From the NCBI RefSeq assembly GCF_029210485.1, contig NZ_JARGET010000031.1, forward strand, positions 1-64,000: 64,000 nucleotides of DNA. The letters run 5' to 3'. Within the stretch, counting starts at the first letter, position 1; each line of letters starts with the position of its first letter. Shown piece after piece: positions 45,848 to 54,457 of this stretch. Both the position numbers and the translations under genes were made by a program. The notes below the pieces were generated by a model. That model did no database searches and was not told the DNA's origin. It saw nothing but the letters and a program-made list of their open reading frames with translations. Source of the stretch: Hoeflea sp. YIM 152468 (GTDB lineage Bacteria; Pseudomonadota; Alphaproteobacteria; Rhizobiales; Rhizobiaceae).

Positions 45848-46728
45848 ACGGGATGGCAGAGGAAGCCACCGGGGACGCGCTGAGGCCGGATGAGCGCAAA
45901 GACTTGCTCGCACGCTTGCGCGAGACCGACATCGACCGCTACCTGGCGCTGTTGCTGATGCCTGACGCGGTCCGCGATGATCTTCTGGTGCTGATGCTGT
46001 TTAACGCCGAGATCGCGGCCATCCGCGACCGGATCCGTGACCCGTTGCCGGGCGAGATCAGGCTTCAATGGTGGCGCGATGTACTCGCCGGCGAGCGGGG
46101 CAGTGAGGCGCAGGCCCACCCGGTGGCGGCACACTTGCTTGCCATGGCTGCACGCCGGTCCATGCCTGTGGCGCCGTTGATTGCCATGTGCGAGGCGCGG
46201 ATCTTCGATCTCTATGATGACCCGATGCCCGATCGGTCAAGCTACGAGGGCTATGCCGGCGAAACCGCATCGGCGATTCTGCAGATGTCGAGCTTCCTGA
46301 TTGATCCTGTGGCGTCAACCGATACCGCCACCGCGAGCGGCCATGCCGGTGTGGCGCAGGCGGTTGCAGGGCATTTGCTGATGCTGCCGATGTCACGGGC
46401 AAGAGGCCAGGTGTTCGTTCCCGGCGATCTGCTCGCAGCAACCGGGCTTGACCGGGAGGCATTTCTCGCTGGCGACAACAAGGCCGCTGTCACGAACGCC
46501 GTCCGGGCCTTTGCCGGGTTCGGGCGGGATCATTTGCACAAGGCGCGTCTGGCTCTGTCGAAGATGCCCGGGACTGCGTTTCCGGCCTTTTTGCCCGTAT
46601 CCCTGGTTGCACCGGTGCTTCGTCGAGCGGAGAAAATCGGGGCGGGCTGTCTGGAATCACCGATTCGCCTGCCTCAATGGCGACGGCAGTTGCTTTTGTG
46701 GTGGGCAGCGCAGCGCGGCCGGATCTGA
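45844..46728 (+). CDS. squalene/phytoene synthase-like protein (NDUFAF6-like)
   Basis: Member of the trans-isoprenyl diphosphate synthase fold (294 residues), but the Asp-rich motifs of true phytoene synthases are not clear: the second site reads Y-E-G-Y-A-G-E-T-A, not D-x-x-x-D. This is typical of the NDUFAF6 branch that takes part in complex I assembly in mitochondria. Starts with GTG at 45844 (or ATG at 45853) in overlap with the NDUFAF3-like gene, which supports a joint role. A carotenoid function is less likely. Confidence 0.82.
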   Translation: MNGMAEEATGDALRPDERKDLLARLRETDIDRYLALLLMPDAVRDDLLVLMLFNAEIAAIRDRIRDPLPGEIRLQWWRDVLAGERGSEAQAHPVAAHLLAMAARRSMPVAPLIAMCEARIFDLYDDPMPDRSSYEGYAGETASAILQMSSFLIDPVASTDTATASGHAGVAQAVAGHLLMLPMSRARGQVFVPGDLLAATGLDREAFLAGDNKAAVTNAVRAFAGFGRDHLHKARLALSKMPGTAFPAFLPVSLVAPVLRRAEKIGAGCLESPIRLPQWRRQLLLWWAAQRGRI

Positions 46729-46868
46729 GACGACCCTTTCATCTGAATATATGCTGCCGGTAGGCGGGAAAGAGGGCCGCGCCACCTGGTGGCTTGCACA
46801 CCGAGAGATTGCGGGACATAGTCTGCGCATATTGACGCGGTCTGGCGCTCAGTCTGTCGGAGGGATGC

Positions 46869-47327
46869 ATGAGCCTTGGAGCCTTGATAGTTGTTGTCGC
46901 CTGTGGCGTCCTGCTGGTCATCAGCGCGGTTCACTATTTTGGCGGTTCGAGAATCGCGGCCACGCGCGACCATGGCGAGGTCATTCTTGAATTCGCGCGG
47001 GCCTATCCGGGCGAAGCGATCCGCTCGGTGACGATGACCGAAGACAGGCAGGCGAGCTTTCTCAGACTGGCCGATGGCAAGACCGGTTTTCTGCAGACAA
47101 TGGGCCGCCACCATGTCGCGCGATTGATCCTGCCTGGCGAGGTGACGGTGCTGCCGCTCGAGGGGCAGCCGGGCTTTCATGTCAAATTCCACGATTCGAC
47201 GCTGAAAGGCGGCAATTACATATTTGCGTCCACCGAGGATGCTGCCGAGGTGTCGCTGTGGCTGTGCGGCAATTTTGCCTTTGCTGCTCCGAAGATGGCT
47301 AGTTCAGGAGGCAATGAAGATGCCTGA
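46869..47327 (+). CDS. membrane-anchored protein, function unknown
   Basis: A 152-residue protein with one N-terminal membrane helix (about residues 3-24) and a soluble domain in the form of beta strands. I do not recognise a family. GGAGGG precedes the ATG. Its 3' end overlaps the start of the hydroxylase gene by eight bases, so a shared transcript is likely. Confidence 0.7.
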   Translation: MSLGALIVVVACGVLLVISAVHYFGGSRIAATRDHGEVILEFARAYPGEAIRSVTMTEDRQASFLRLADGKTGFLQTMGRHHVARLILPGEVTVLPLEGQPGFHVKFHDSTLKGGNYIFASTEDAAEVSLWLCGNFAFAAPKMASSGGNEDA

Positions 47328-48291
47328 TCTCAAGGATTTTCCCGATGTCACGCAGATGGCGATTCCGTTTTTCGTGGCGGCCATCCTGCTGGAACTGTTT
47401 GTCATTCGCTATTTGAAACGGCGTGGTGATTACGAAACACGCGACACTGCGACCTCGTTGGTGATGGGGGTCGGAAACGTGGTATCCGGCCTGCTGCTCG
47501 GCTTTGTGGCGTTCGGTGTGCTGATGTGGGCCTGGCAGTACCGGCTTGTCGATCTTGGTACATCCTGGGCCGTGATCGTGCTTTGTTTCATTCTCGATGA
47601 TTTGCGCTACTACTGGTACCACCGCATTGCGCATCGCTGCCGCTGGGTGTGGGCCGAACATGTCATTCACCATTCGTCGCAGCACTACAATCTGTCGACG
47701 GCGCTGCGCCAGAGCTGGACCGGCACATTCACCGGCATGTTCATCTTGAGGATACCCTTGGCGCTGATCGGGTTTCATCCGGTGCTGCTGCTGTTCGTGG
47801 GCGGTCTCAACCTCGTCTACCAGTTCTGGATTCACACCGAGGCGATCGGCAGAATGTGGCGGCCGATTGAATGGATCTTCAACACCCCCTCGCATCACCG
47901 GGTGCACCACGGCACCAATCCGCGGTATCTTGATGCCAATTATGCCGGGACCCTGATCATCTGGGACCGGATGTTCAACAGCTTTGTTCCCGAGCTTGAT
48001 GAGGATTTGCCGCGCTACGGCATCGTCAGGAACATAGGCAGCTTCAATCCGATCAGGGTGGGGTTTCACGAATGGATCGACATGGGCCGTGATGCGATAC
48101 AGCCCGGCCTGAGCATCAGGCAGAGGCTGGCTTATCTGTTCGCACCGCCTGGCTGGAGCCATGACGGGTCACGCAAAGGCTCAGCCGCGCTGAAGGCCGA
48201 TTATGTGGCGCAGAACCCGGAGGCGGCCGGCATGCCCGGATTGCCGAACGCCGAGACAGGTGTCGAAAGCCCCGCGATCGCTGCTGAGTAA
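47320..48291 (+). CDS. sterol desaturase / fatty acid hydroxylase-family membrane protein
   Basis: Di-iron membrane oxygenase family (323 residues). The three His boxes are complete: H-R-I-A-H, H-V-I-H-H-S-S-Q-H, and S-H-H-R-V-H-H-G-T-N, lying between membrane helices (W-A-V-I-V-L-C-F-I-L-D-D-L-R-Y-Y and others). The substrate may be a fatty acid, hopanoid or carotenoid. The ATG at 47320 has AGGAGG eight bases upstream; ATG at 47314 is too close to it. Confidence 0.88.
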   Translation: MPDLKDFPDVTQMAIPFFVAAILLELFVIRYLKRRGDYETRDTATSLVMGVGNVVSGLLLGFVAFGVLMWAWQYRLVDLGTSWAVIVLCFILDDLRYYWYHRIAHRCRWVWAEHVIHHSSQHYNLSTALRQSWTGTFTGMFILRIPLALIGFHPVLLLFVGGLNLVYQFWIHTEAIGRMWRPIEWIFNTPSHHRVHHGTNPRYLDANYAGTLIIWDRMFNSFVPELDEDLPRYGIVRNIGSFNPIRVGFHEWIDMGRDAIQPGLSIRQRLAYLFAPPGWSHDGSRKGSAALKADYVAQNPEAAGMPGLPNAETGVESPAIAAE

Positions 48292-48343
48292 CGGTCTGGT
48301 CGCCGAGTGAGCGCACCGTCGCGCTTGCGCCCCGACAGCGAGG

Positions 48344-49780
48344 CTACTCCGCCGCTTGCCGGACCTGCGAGGCTTCAAGCCAATGGGCGAAATCGGCAAG
48401 AGCCCGGCGGGCCATGGCCTGCTTCTTGGCTTTGGCCTTGTCCTTGCCGCGGAAGCGGCCGCCACCCTCGGGACGCACGATCGCGCCCGGCTCGAGCGGC
48501 GGAAACAGGCCGAAGTTGACATTCATGGGTTGGAACGAGCGCTTGCCGGGTTCATCATCATTGAGCAGATGGCCGCCGGTGATGTGGTTGAGCAGTGCCC
48601 CGAAGGCCGAGGTCAGCGGCGGCGGCGGCAGGGCTTCGCCCAGTCGCTCGGCGGCGGCGAACCGGCCGGCCAGCAACCCCATGGCGGCGCTTTCGACATA
48701 GCCTTCGCAGCCGGTGATCTGGCCGGCAAAGCGCAAGCCCGGACGGCTCTTGAGCTGCAGGGTGCCATCCAGAAAGCGCGGGGAATTGAGATAGGTGTTG
48801 CGGTGCAGACCGCCAAGCCGGGCAAATTCGGCATTCTGGAGCCCCGGAATCATGCGGATGATCTCAGCCTGGGCGCCGTATTTCAGTTTGGTCTGAAATC
48901 CGACCATGTTGTAGAGCGTGCCCAGTGCGTTGTCCTGGCGCAGTTGGACGACGGCGTAGGCCTTGATGTCGGGCTGATGCGCGTTGGTCAGGCCCATGGG
49001 CTTCAGTGGACCATAGCGCAAGGTTTCGCGGCCGCGTTCGGCCATGATCTCGATCGGCAGGCAGCCATCAAAATAGGGCGTGCCTTCCCATTCCTTGAAA
49101 CCGGTGGTGTCGCCGGCGATCAGAGCATCGATGAAGGCGTCGTATTGCGGCTTGTCCATCGGGCAATTGATGTAGTCGCGGCCGGTGCCGCCCGGACCGA
49201 CCTTGTCGTAACGGGACTGGAACCAGCAGATCGACATGTCGATCGACTCGGTGTGGATGATGGGTGCAATGGCATCGAAAAATGCCAGCGCATCCTGGCC
49301 GGTTTCAGCCGCGATTGCCTCGGCCAGACCGGGTGCGGTCAGCGGACCGGTGGCAATGATGGTCTGGTCCCATTGCGCCGGGGGAAGGCCGGTGACCTCC
49401 TCACGGGCGACAGAAATCAGCGGTTCGGCTTCAATCGCATCGGTGACGGCCTGGGCAAAACCCTCACGATCAACCGCCAGCGCACCGCCGGCCGGAATTT
49501 GGGTCCTGTCGGCGCAGTCCATGATCAGGGAGTTTGCCAATCGCATTTCCGCGTGAATGACGCCGACCGCGTTGTTTTCGGCATCATCGGACCGAAACGA
49601 GTTCGAGCAGACGAGCTCAGCCAGACTGTCGGTCTGGTGGGCCTCCGTGCCGCGCACAGGCCGCATTTCATGCAGAATTACCGGCAGGCCGCGCCGGGAG
49701 ATCTGCCAGGCCGCCTCCGAGCCGGCAAGCCCGCCGCCGATGACGTGAATGGGAGCATGGGGAGAATGTGTCTTGGTCAT
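48344..49780 (-). CDS. trmFO: methylenetetrahydrofolate-tRNA-(uracil-5-)-methyltransferase TrmFO
   Basis: Folate- and FAD-dependent enzyme that makes m5U54 in tRNA. N-terminal [13 protein letters not shown] is the FAD site; [10 protein letters not shown] holds the conserved Cys region; C-terminal [12 protein letters not shown] and [11 protein letters not shown] are typical. 478 residues, normal. The ATG at 49780 fits the family start. It converges with the hydroxylase gene. Confidence 0.95.
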   Translation of the reverse strand: MTKTHSPHAPIHVIGGGLAGSEAAWQISRRGLPVILHEMRPVRGTEAHQTDSLAELVCSNSFRSDDAENNAVGVIHAEMRLANSLIMDCADRTQIPAGGALAVDREGFAQAVTDAIEAEPLISVAREEVTGLPPAQWDQTIIATGPLTAPGLAEAIAAETGQDALAFFDAIAPIIHTESIDMSICWFQSRYDKVGPGGTGRDYINCPMDKPQYDAFIDALIAGDTTGFKEWEGTPYFDGCLPIEIMAERGRETLRYGPLKPMGLTNAHQPDIKAYAVVQLRQDNALGTLYNMVGFQTKLKYGAQAEIIRMIPGLQNAEFARLGGLHRNTYLNSPRFLDGTLQLKSRPGLRFAGQITGCEGYVESAAMGLLAGRFAAAERLGEALPPPPLTSAFGALLNHITGGHLLNDDEPGKRSFQPMNVNFGLFPPLEPGAIVRPEGGGRFRGKDKAKAKKQAMARRALADFAHWLEASQVRQAAE

Positions 49781-49839
49781 GCGTTGGCTTACCACGGGCG
49801 GGTTGCGGTCTCAAAGATGTTTGTATCCGCCCTGCAAAC

Positions 49840-49866
49840 GGAAACGGCGCCCCAGGGGGACGCCGT
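49840..49866 (-). terminator. terminator after the first DUF1127 gene
   Basis: Minus strand: ACGGCG with CGCCGT, and inside it CCCC with GGGG, followed by T-rich sequence, 25 bases beyond the DUF1127 stop. Confidence 0.65.
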
Positions 49867-49890
49867 CGCAAACGGTCATTTGGAATGCGA

Positions 49891-50037
49891 TCAGCGGGCC
49901 ATGCGTCCGCGAGCTGCATTGTGGATATCGAAACGGGTCAGGCCGATGTCGGCCAGGGTTTCGTTGGAGAGATTGGCAAGCTGCTGAGCGGTCTGGCGGC
50001 TTTTCATCCAGCTGCGTGCTCTGGTGAGAATATTCAT
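49891..50037 (-). CDS. DUF1127 small protein (copy 1)
   Basis: A 48-residue basic protein. The DUF1127 core is seen as S-N-E-T-L-A-D-I-G-L-T-R-F-D-I, preceded by R-S-W-M-K-S-R-Q-T-A-Q-Q-L. GGAGGAAA precedes the ATG. Short DUF1127 proteins act in RNA-related and phosphate or stress responses in alphaproteobacteria, and CcaF1 of Rhodobacter is an RNA-binding one. Its promoter has the same layout as copies 2 and 3. Confidence 0.88.
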   Translation of the reverse strand: MNILTRARSWMKSRQTAQQLANLSNETLADIGLTRFDIHNAARGRMAR

Positions 50038-50099
50038 GGTCGTTTCCTCCGGTGTGCCCGGTCCGGGCGTGATCTGGGTTTCATCAATTTGATGCCCAT

Positions 50100-50134
50100 A
50101 ATATAGGCGATTGCTGCCTGATTGTGCAGCGCAA
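50100..50134 (-). promoter_or_regulatory. shared-type promoter of DUF1127 copy 1
   Basis: On the minus strand TGCACA (50128-50123), 17 bases, TATATT (50105-50100), with GCGC directly upstream of the -35. The -10 is preceded by CC. The same arrangement precedes copies 2 and 3. Confidence 0.7.
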
Positions 50135-50348
50135 TAACTGCAAGACTGATATGCGCGCCTGGTATGGCTTGATTCGCCTATATCGACATCTGCTGCAGGT
50201 GTGTTGCGCCGTGCGGGCTGGTGCCCCGAGGTCGGTGCGATGGGAGAGCCGCAGTTTGCATTGACGGTGGGCTCAAACAATAACAGCGCCCTGTTGCCGG
50301 GGCGCCGTTTTGATGTCCGGTCAGAAAACCGGGCAGGCATTGTTCAGA

Positions 50349-50495
50349 TTAATTGCTGGGGCGGCGGGAAACAAACGGAATATCGCCGCGGGAAATGCCC
50401 AGGTCGTTGAGTTCGCGTTCTGACATGCGGGACAGCTCATTGACGGTGTTGCGATAGTCGCGCCAGTCTCTGTAAGCCTTGCGGAAGTTCATCAT
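50349..50495 (-). CDS. DUF1127 small protein (copy 2)
   Basis: A 48-residue basic protein too short for usual ORF cut-offs. It begins M-M-N-F-R-K-A-Y-R-D-W-R-D-Y-R and has the DUF1127 core L-S-E/M-S-E-R-E-L-N-D-L-G-I-S-R-G-D-I-P. AAGGA is eight bases upstream of the first ATG; the second ATG at 50492 is possible. It is closer to copy 3 (54.3 kb) than to copy 1. Confidence 0.88.
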   Translation of the reverse strand: MMNFRKAYRDWRDYRNTVNELSRMSERELNDLGISRGDIPFVSRRPSN

Positions 50496-50556
50496 GGTGT
50501 TTTCCTTTCACTGTGGCGTCCGGCGTGATGGCCGGCTGCCGTGTTCCATTGCCCTC

Positions 50557-50590
50557 AATATAGGTCCGGCCGATCCAATTGTGCAGTGCG
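50557..50590 (-). promoter_or_regulatory. shared-type promoter of DUF1127 copy 2
   Basis: On the minus strand TGCACA (50585-50580), 17 bases, TATATT (50562-50557), with GCAC just upstream. Between the TGCACAA block and CCTATATT lie 14 bases, as in the other two copies. Confidence 0.7.
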
Positions 50591-50867
50591 GAAGAACGCA
50601 ATGGAGCCATGCATCCGATGCATTGCGGGTTAACGGCATGCCGCTTGTCGGTCACGCCCGCCAAACCCAACTGACGAGTGAAGGACCGGGTCAGGCCGCA
50701 GGGCACTGTCGGGCGGTCTGGCGACGGGTAGACGTTCACCCGCCTTGCCCGCACAATCGGTCACCGTTCAGGCGGCAGCAGAGGTCTTGCCATGGCCTTT
50801 TCTGGCGGCGCCGGGAGAGGTGGAACCTGAAGATGCTTGAGGATTAAAACATTTGCAATTCAGGTAA

Positions 50868-50879
50868 TGTATGCATACA
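50868..50879. promoter_or_regulatory. palindromic operator candidate before the TRAP operon
   Basis: TGTATGCATACA is a perfect 12-bp palindrome in an A+T-rich stretch about 85 bases before dctP. It resembles sites of GntR/FadR-type regulators, which often control TRAP operons. No regulator gene lies nearby. Confidence 0.5.
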
Positions 50880-50963
50880 CATATTAAATATGGCCATGTT
50901 TCCTCGGGATACCGGGCCATTTCGGTTTGTTTACATTCGAGCGCATATTTCTGGGAGGAAGTC

Positions 50964-51920
50964 ATGTATTTACGTTCAATGGCAGCGGCTGCTGCAATTC
51001 TCGTCGCGTTTCCGGTCGCTGCCGAAGAGGTGGTGCTGCGCGGCGTTTCCGCATTCGGGCTCCAAACCAATTTTTCCCGTGATTTCGTCGCTTTCACCGA
51101 GTGGGTGAACGAGAACGGCAAGGGTGAGATTCAGATCGATCTGCTGGGTGGTCCTGAAGCTGTGCCGACGTTTGAACTTGGAAATGCGGTCCAGACCGGG
51201 GTCGTGGATATCGCCAACAACACCAGTGCATTTTATGGCAATCTGGTTCCGGCCGGTGACGCCTTGCATTTGGCGCAGAACACCATTCAGGATCAGCGCG
51301 CCAATGGCTGTTACGAGGCCATTGACCGCATTCACCAGGAGCAAATGAACGTCAAGTTCCTCGCCCGGACGGGTGATTACACGCCGTATCATCTGTACCT
51401 GACCAAGCCGATCGACACCCCGGACCTTACAGGGCTGACCTTGCGGACAACACCGGTGTATCGCGCCATGTTCGAGAAGCTGGGCGCCACCCTGGTGCAG
51501 ACCGCTCCAGGAGAGGTCTACACGGCGCTGGAACGCGGCTCCATTGATGGCTACGGCTGGCCAAGCCAGGGCATTCTGGACCTGGGCTGGCATGAGAAGA
51601 CAGCCTATCGTGTCGATCCGGGTTTTTATCAGGTCGACGTCAACTTCCTGGTCAATCTTGACACCTGGGGGACCCTCACCGACGCGCAAAAGGCGGTGCT
51701 GGAGCAGGGTGCAGCCTGGATAGAGGCGCGAAACCAGCTCAACATCGAGCGCAATGTGTCCGAGTTCAAGGCCCAGGCCGATGCGGGTATCGAAACCATC
51801 ACCTTTGAGGGTGACGACGCAGCCAAATGGATCGATACCGCTCAAACCGAGGGCTGGGCGAAAGTGACCGAGATCGACGCTGCGCTTTCCGCTGAACTGC
51901 GTTCGTGCATGAGCAAGTAA
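50964..51920 (+). CDS. dctP: TRAP transporter substrate-binding protein DctP
   Basis: Periplasmic binding protein of a TRAP importer (318 residues), with a signal peptide ending F-P-V-A-A-E-E. The conserved G-L-T-L-R-T-T-P-V-Y contains the Arg that binds the carboxylate of the ligand, and A-L-E-R-G-S-I-D-G is the family motif. GGGAGGAA precedes the ATG. dctQ and dctM follow. The ligand, presumably an organic acid, is unknown. Confidence 0.9.
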   Translation: MYLRSMAAAAAILVAFPVAAEEVVLRGVSAFGLQTNFSRDFVAFTEWVNENGKGEIQIDLLGGPEAVPTFELGNAVQTGVVDIANNTSAFYGNLVPAGDALHLAQNTIQDQRANGCYEAIDRIHQEQMNVKFLARTGDYTPYHLYLTKPIDTPDLTGLTLRTTPVYRAMFEKLGATLVQTAPGEVYTALERGSIDGYGWPSQGILDLGWHEKTAYRVDPGFYQVDVNFLVNLDTWGTLTDAQKAVLEQGAAWIEARNQLNIERNVSEFKAQADAGIETITFEGDDAAKWIDTAQTEGWAKVTEIDAALSAELRSCMSK

Positions 51921-51926
51921 GCCGAA

Positions 51927-51951
51927 CGGGGGGCGGCGTTGCCGCTCCCCG
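51927..51951 (+). other. intercistronic hairpin after dctP
   Basis: An 11-bp stem (CGGGGGGCGGC with GCCGCTCCCCG, one G-U) closed by a three-base loop, seven bases after the dctP stop. No T run follows. In transport operons such hairpins typically stabilise the binding-protein message and lower downstream expression. Confidence 0.65.
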
Positions 51952-51968
51952 CCACGATAGGTGCGGTG

Positions 51969-52469
51969 ATGAAAAAACTTGATGCTTTTTTTGATGCGCT
52001 TCTGCTTTTCCTTGCGCGTCTTGCGGCGATCATTCTGGCTTCCATCGCTGTGGTTATCCCGGTGAACATGGCGCTCAAGAAACTGGGACTGCCGATGATC
52101 TATGGCGCGCTCGACGCCATCGAGTACGGACTTCTGGCCGCGACCTTTCTGGCCGCCCCGTGGGTCCTGTCGATCAATGGGCACGTTCAGGTAGACCTGG
52201 TCACCGAAGCGCTTTCCGCCCGCGCCCGGCGTGTCCTATCCATAGGGGCGTGGCTGGTGGCGGGAATCGTGTCCGCGGCTCTTGCCTGGTACGCGTTTGA
52301 GGCGCTGCAAGCCTCCTATCTCCGTGGCGCGACGATCCGAAAAGCCTTCGCAATCCCGGAATGGTGGACGCTGGTCATGCTGCCGGTTTGCCTGATCCTT
52401 TGCGCGATCGAGTTTGCGCGCAAAATTCTGCGTCCGTCACTGCCACCGGTTTCTAAAGCAGGGCTATAG
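51969..52469 (+). CDS. dctQ: TRAP transporter small permease DctQ
   Basis: Four-helix small membrane subunit (166 residues), with P-W-V-L-S-I-N-G-H-V-Q-V-D-L-V-T-E-A-L and L-P-V-C-L-I-L-C-A-I-E-F. Starts at the ATG at 51969 by its position before the first helix; a longer frame reaches 51939. Lies between dctP and dctM. Confidence 0.88.
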   Translation: MKKLDAFFDALLLFLARLAAIILASIAVVIPVNMALKKLGLPMIYGALDAIEYGLLAATFLAAPWVLSINGHVQVDLVTEALSARARRVLSIGAWLVAGIVSAALAWYAFEALQASYLRGATIRKAFAIPEWWTLVMLPVCLILCAIEFARKILRPSLPPVSKAGL

Positions 52470-52478
52470 GAAACAATC

Positions 52479-53795
52479 ATGGATTGGGTGCTTACTCTCA
52501 CACTTATGCTCGGTGGGCTGATGCTGCTTCTGCTGGCAGGCCTGCCGGTCGCATTTGCCTTCATCACAGTCACGATGGTGGGCGCGTTTGAAGTGTTGGG
52601 TGGCGAACGCGGTTTTGTGCAATTGGCCCGAAACGCAACCCAGACAGTGTCAAATTTCCAACTCGCGCCCATTCCCCTGTTCATTCTCATGGGGGAAATC
52701 CTTTTCCACTCCGGGGTCGCGCACCGCGCCATTGATGCGATCGAGCGGGTTGTCACCAGAGTTCCGGGCCGATTGTCGGTGGTGACCATTTTCGGGGGAA
52801 CGGTGTTTGCAGCGCTTTCGGGTTCCACAATAGCCAACACTGCCATGCTGGGGTCGACCCTGCTGCCCGGCATGCTCAGGAAGGGCTACCATCCATCGCT
52901 CGCCATGGGGCCGATCATGGCCTCCGGCGCGATCGCGATGCTTATTCCCCCCTCGGCCCTTGCGGTGCTGGTCGGAAGCCTGGCCGGCATATCGATTTCC
53001 GGGCTGTTGATTGCCGGGGTCTTGCCTGCATTGGCTCTGGCAGTGCTCTTCGTTGTTTATGTCGTCATTCGCTGCATCGTGAATCCGGGGCTTGCGCCGA
53101 CGGAAGATCTGCCGGACATCAGTCTGGCCGAGCGCTGGCGGCCGTTCTTCATCTATGTGCTGCCGCTGTCACTGATGTTTTTCGTTGTCATCGGATCGCT
53201 TCTCGCGGGAGTGGCCACGCCCACCGAATCGGCAGCCCTTGGCTGCATCGCGGCTGTGGTGCTGAGTTTGTGTTACCGCGCCTTAAGCTTCGAAAACATT
53301 CATCGCGCGCTCATGGAAACCGTCAAGCTTTCAGTGATGATCCTGTTCATCATTGCCGCCAGCCAGACATTTGCGCAGGTCTTGTCTTTCAGCGGTGCAA
53401 CCGGCGGCTTCATCAAGATGGTGAATCTGATCGAACCGACGCCGACGATGGTCTTGATTGGTATGGTCCTCATCCTGTTGTTTTTGGGATGTTTCATTGA
53501 TCAGGTCTCGATGCTGATGATTACCGTCCCGATCTTCGTTCCTCTCGCAGCAAATGCGCAGATCAATGAGTTGGTGCTTGGCGTCACCTATCTTCTCACC
53601 ATGGAGATTGGTTTGCTGACGCCACCGTTCGGGCTGCTGCTTTTTGTCATGCGCGGGGTTGCGCCCGACACCATCAGCATGCGCAATATCTATGCCGCGG
53701 TAACCCCGTTTGTGTTCATCAAGCTGGCGGTATTGGCGCTCATCGTATGGCAACCGGCCTTCAGCACCTGGCTGCCCGATCAAATTTTCGATTAG
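52479..53795 (+). CDS. dctM: TRAP transporter large permease DctM
   Basis: Main sodium-coupled membrane subunit (438 residues, about 12 helices). Typical segments are F-I-L-M-G-E-I-L-F-H-S-G, the S-G-S-T-I-A-N-T-A motif, and M-L-I-P-P-S-A-L-A-V-L-V-G. Ten bases separate it from dctQ. No catabolic gene follows. Confidence 0.9.
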   Translation: MDWVLTLTLMLGGLMLLLLAGLPVAFAFITVTMVGAFEVLGGERGFVQLARNATQTVSNFQLAPIPLFILMGEILFHSGVAHRAIDAIERVVTRVPGRLSVVTIFGGTVFAALSGSTIANTAMLGSTLLPGMLRKGYHPSLAMGPIMASGAIAMLIPPSALAVLVGSLAGISISGLLIAGVLPALALAVLFVVYVVIRCIVNPGLAPTEDLPDISLAERWRPFFIYVLPLSLMFFVVIGSLLAGVATPTESAALGCIAAVVLSLCYRALSFENIHRALMETVKLSVMILFIIAASQTFAQVLSFSGATGGFIKMVNLIEPTPTMVLIGMVLILLFLGCFIDQVSMLMITVPIFVPLAANAQINELVLGVTYLLTMEIGLLTPPFGLLLFVMRGVAPDTISMRNIYAAVTPFVFIKLAVLALIVWQPAFSTWLPDQIFD

Positions 53796-54127
53796 ACCGT
53801 GCCGCGAAGCGTAAGACGCAGTCTGCCGCAAGGAGTTTGTGGGCGGAGAAGGATTGTCGCAGGGCATGGTTTTGCGCGCCGGTGAAGACGATACCGTCAT
53901 CCGGCCCTGGTCGGCAGCACATTTGAGCCATCAGAATCCGAATCCGTCCTGGTCGGCGCACGATGCTCTGTGTCCGGCTTCTCAAAAGGGCTGGCTCTTC
54001 TGCCTTGGCCGTCCGACACGTGCAGATCGCGGTCAAAGGCCCGCAGGGGGGAATGCAAGTGGACCGGGTCAACATCTTGCACGGAGATGGATGGGGCGCG
54101 TTGCCAGTTGGTTGGCTCAAACAAATA
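53796..54127. other. stretch between dctM and the hairpin array without a supported gene
   Basis: About 330 bases. Frames of 80-120 codons on both strands have no family resemblance and no ribosome binding site. I see no clear terminator for dctM. Confidence 0.5.
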
Positions 54128-54240
54128 ACGCCCACCGGGGGAGGAGGATCCGGTGGGCGTCATTTTAAATGACTGACGCTCGGGAGGAGGGTGAACGTCA
54201 GTCGCATCGAAGTGGCCATTGGGAGGAGGAGGTGGCCACT
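54128..54240 (-). ncRNA. array of three anti-Shine-Dalgarno hairpins (CcsR/cuckoo-like small RNAs)
   Basis: Directly after DUF1127 copy 3 the minus strand has three perfect stem-loops. A (54240-54211) has an 8-bp stem AGTGGCCA, B (54203-54171) an 8-bp stem GACTGACG, C (54160-54128) an 11-bp stem ACGCCCACCGG. The stems differ in sequence while each loop contains CCTCCTCCC. C is followed by a T-rich stretch (TATTTGTTT), so it could also end the transcript. In Rhodobacter the CcsR small RNAs, four homologous hairpins with CCUCCUCCC loops, are co-transcribed with a DUF1127 gene; cuckoo RNAs are the wider family. Location, strand and loops fit that. Processing and targets are inferred. Confidence 0.75.
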
Positions 54241-54256
54241 CCGAATTCCTTAAACT

Positions 54257-54397
54257 CTAGGAGGCGCGCCGCGCGACGAATGGAATGTCGCTGCGTGTCA
54301 TGCCTATGTCGTTCAACTCGCGTTCGCTAAGCCTGTTAAGCTCGACGCAGGTCTCACGATATTTACGCCAGCTGGCGTAGGAGCGGATCAAATTCAT
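54257..54397 (-). CDS. DUF1127 small protein (copy 3)
   Basis: A 46-residue basic protein: M-N-L-I-R-S-Y-A-S-W-R-K-Y-R, then L-S-E-R-E-L-N-D-I-G-M-T-R-S-D-I-P-F-V-A-R-R. Its C-terminal half nearly matches copy 2. GGGAGAG precedes the ATG. It is followed by the three anti-SD hairpins after a 16-base gap, with no terminator between, so they are probably one transcript. Confidence 0.9.
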   Translation of the reverse strand: MNLIRSYASWRKYRETCVELNRLSERELNDIGMTRSDIPFVARRAS

Positions 54398-54457
54398 GGA
54401 TACTCTCCCTCTGTCCTGCTGTTTTCTGGTTCGCCACCGTGGCGTTCCGATGTTTTG

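Larger units (their letters stand above)
50496..50963. other. intergenic region between DUF1127 copy 2 and the TRAP operon
   Basis: About 470 bases without a supported gene. It contains the promoter of DUF1127 copy 2 (minus strand) and, next to the TRAP operon, an A+T-rich segment with a palindrome. The middle 250 bases show nothing I can name. Confidence 0.5.

Noticed and set aside
48356-49987. 543-codon frame on the plus strand
   Set aside because: Antisense to trmFO and DUF1127 copy 1; composition is the mirror of trmFO.
50590-50860. further anti-SD hairpins near DUF1127 copies 1 and 2
   Set aside because: I looked for CCTCCTCCC in loops on the minus strand and found none with a stem; the array is restricted to copy 3.
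53839-54168. 109-codon frame after dctM
   Set aside because: No ribosome binding site, no family resemblance, and it runs into the hairpin array.
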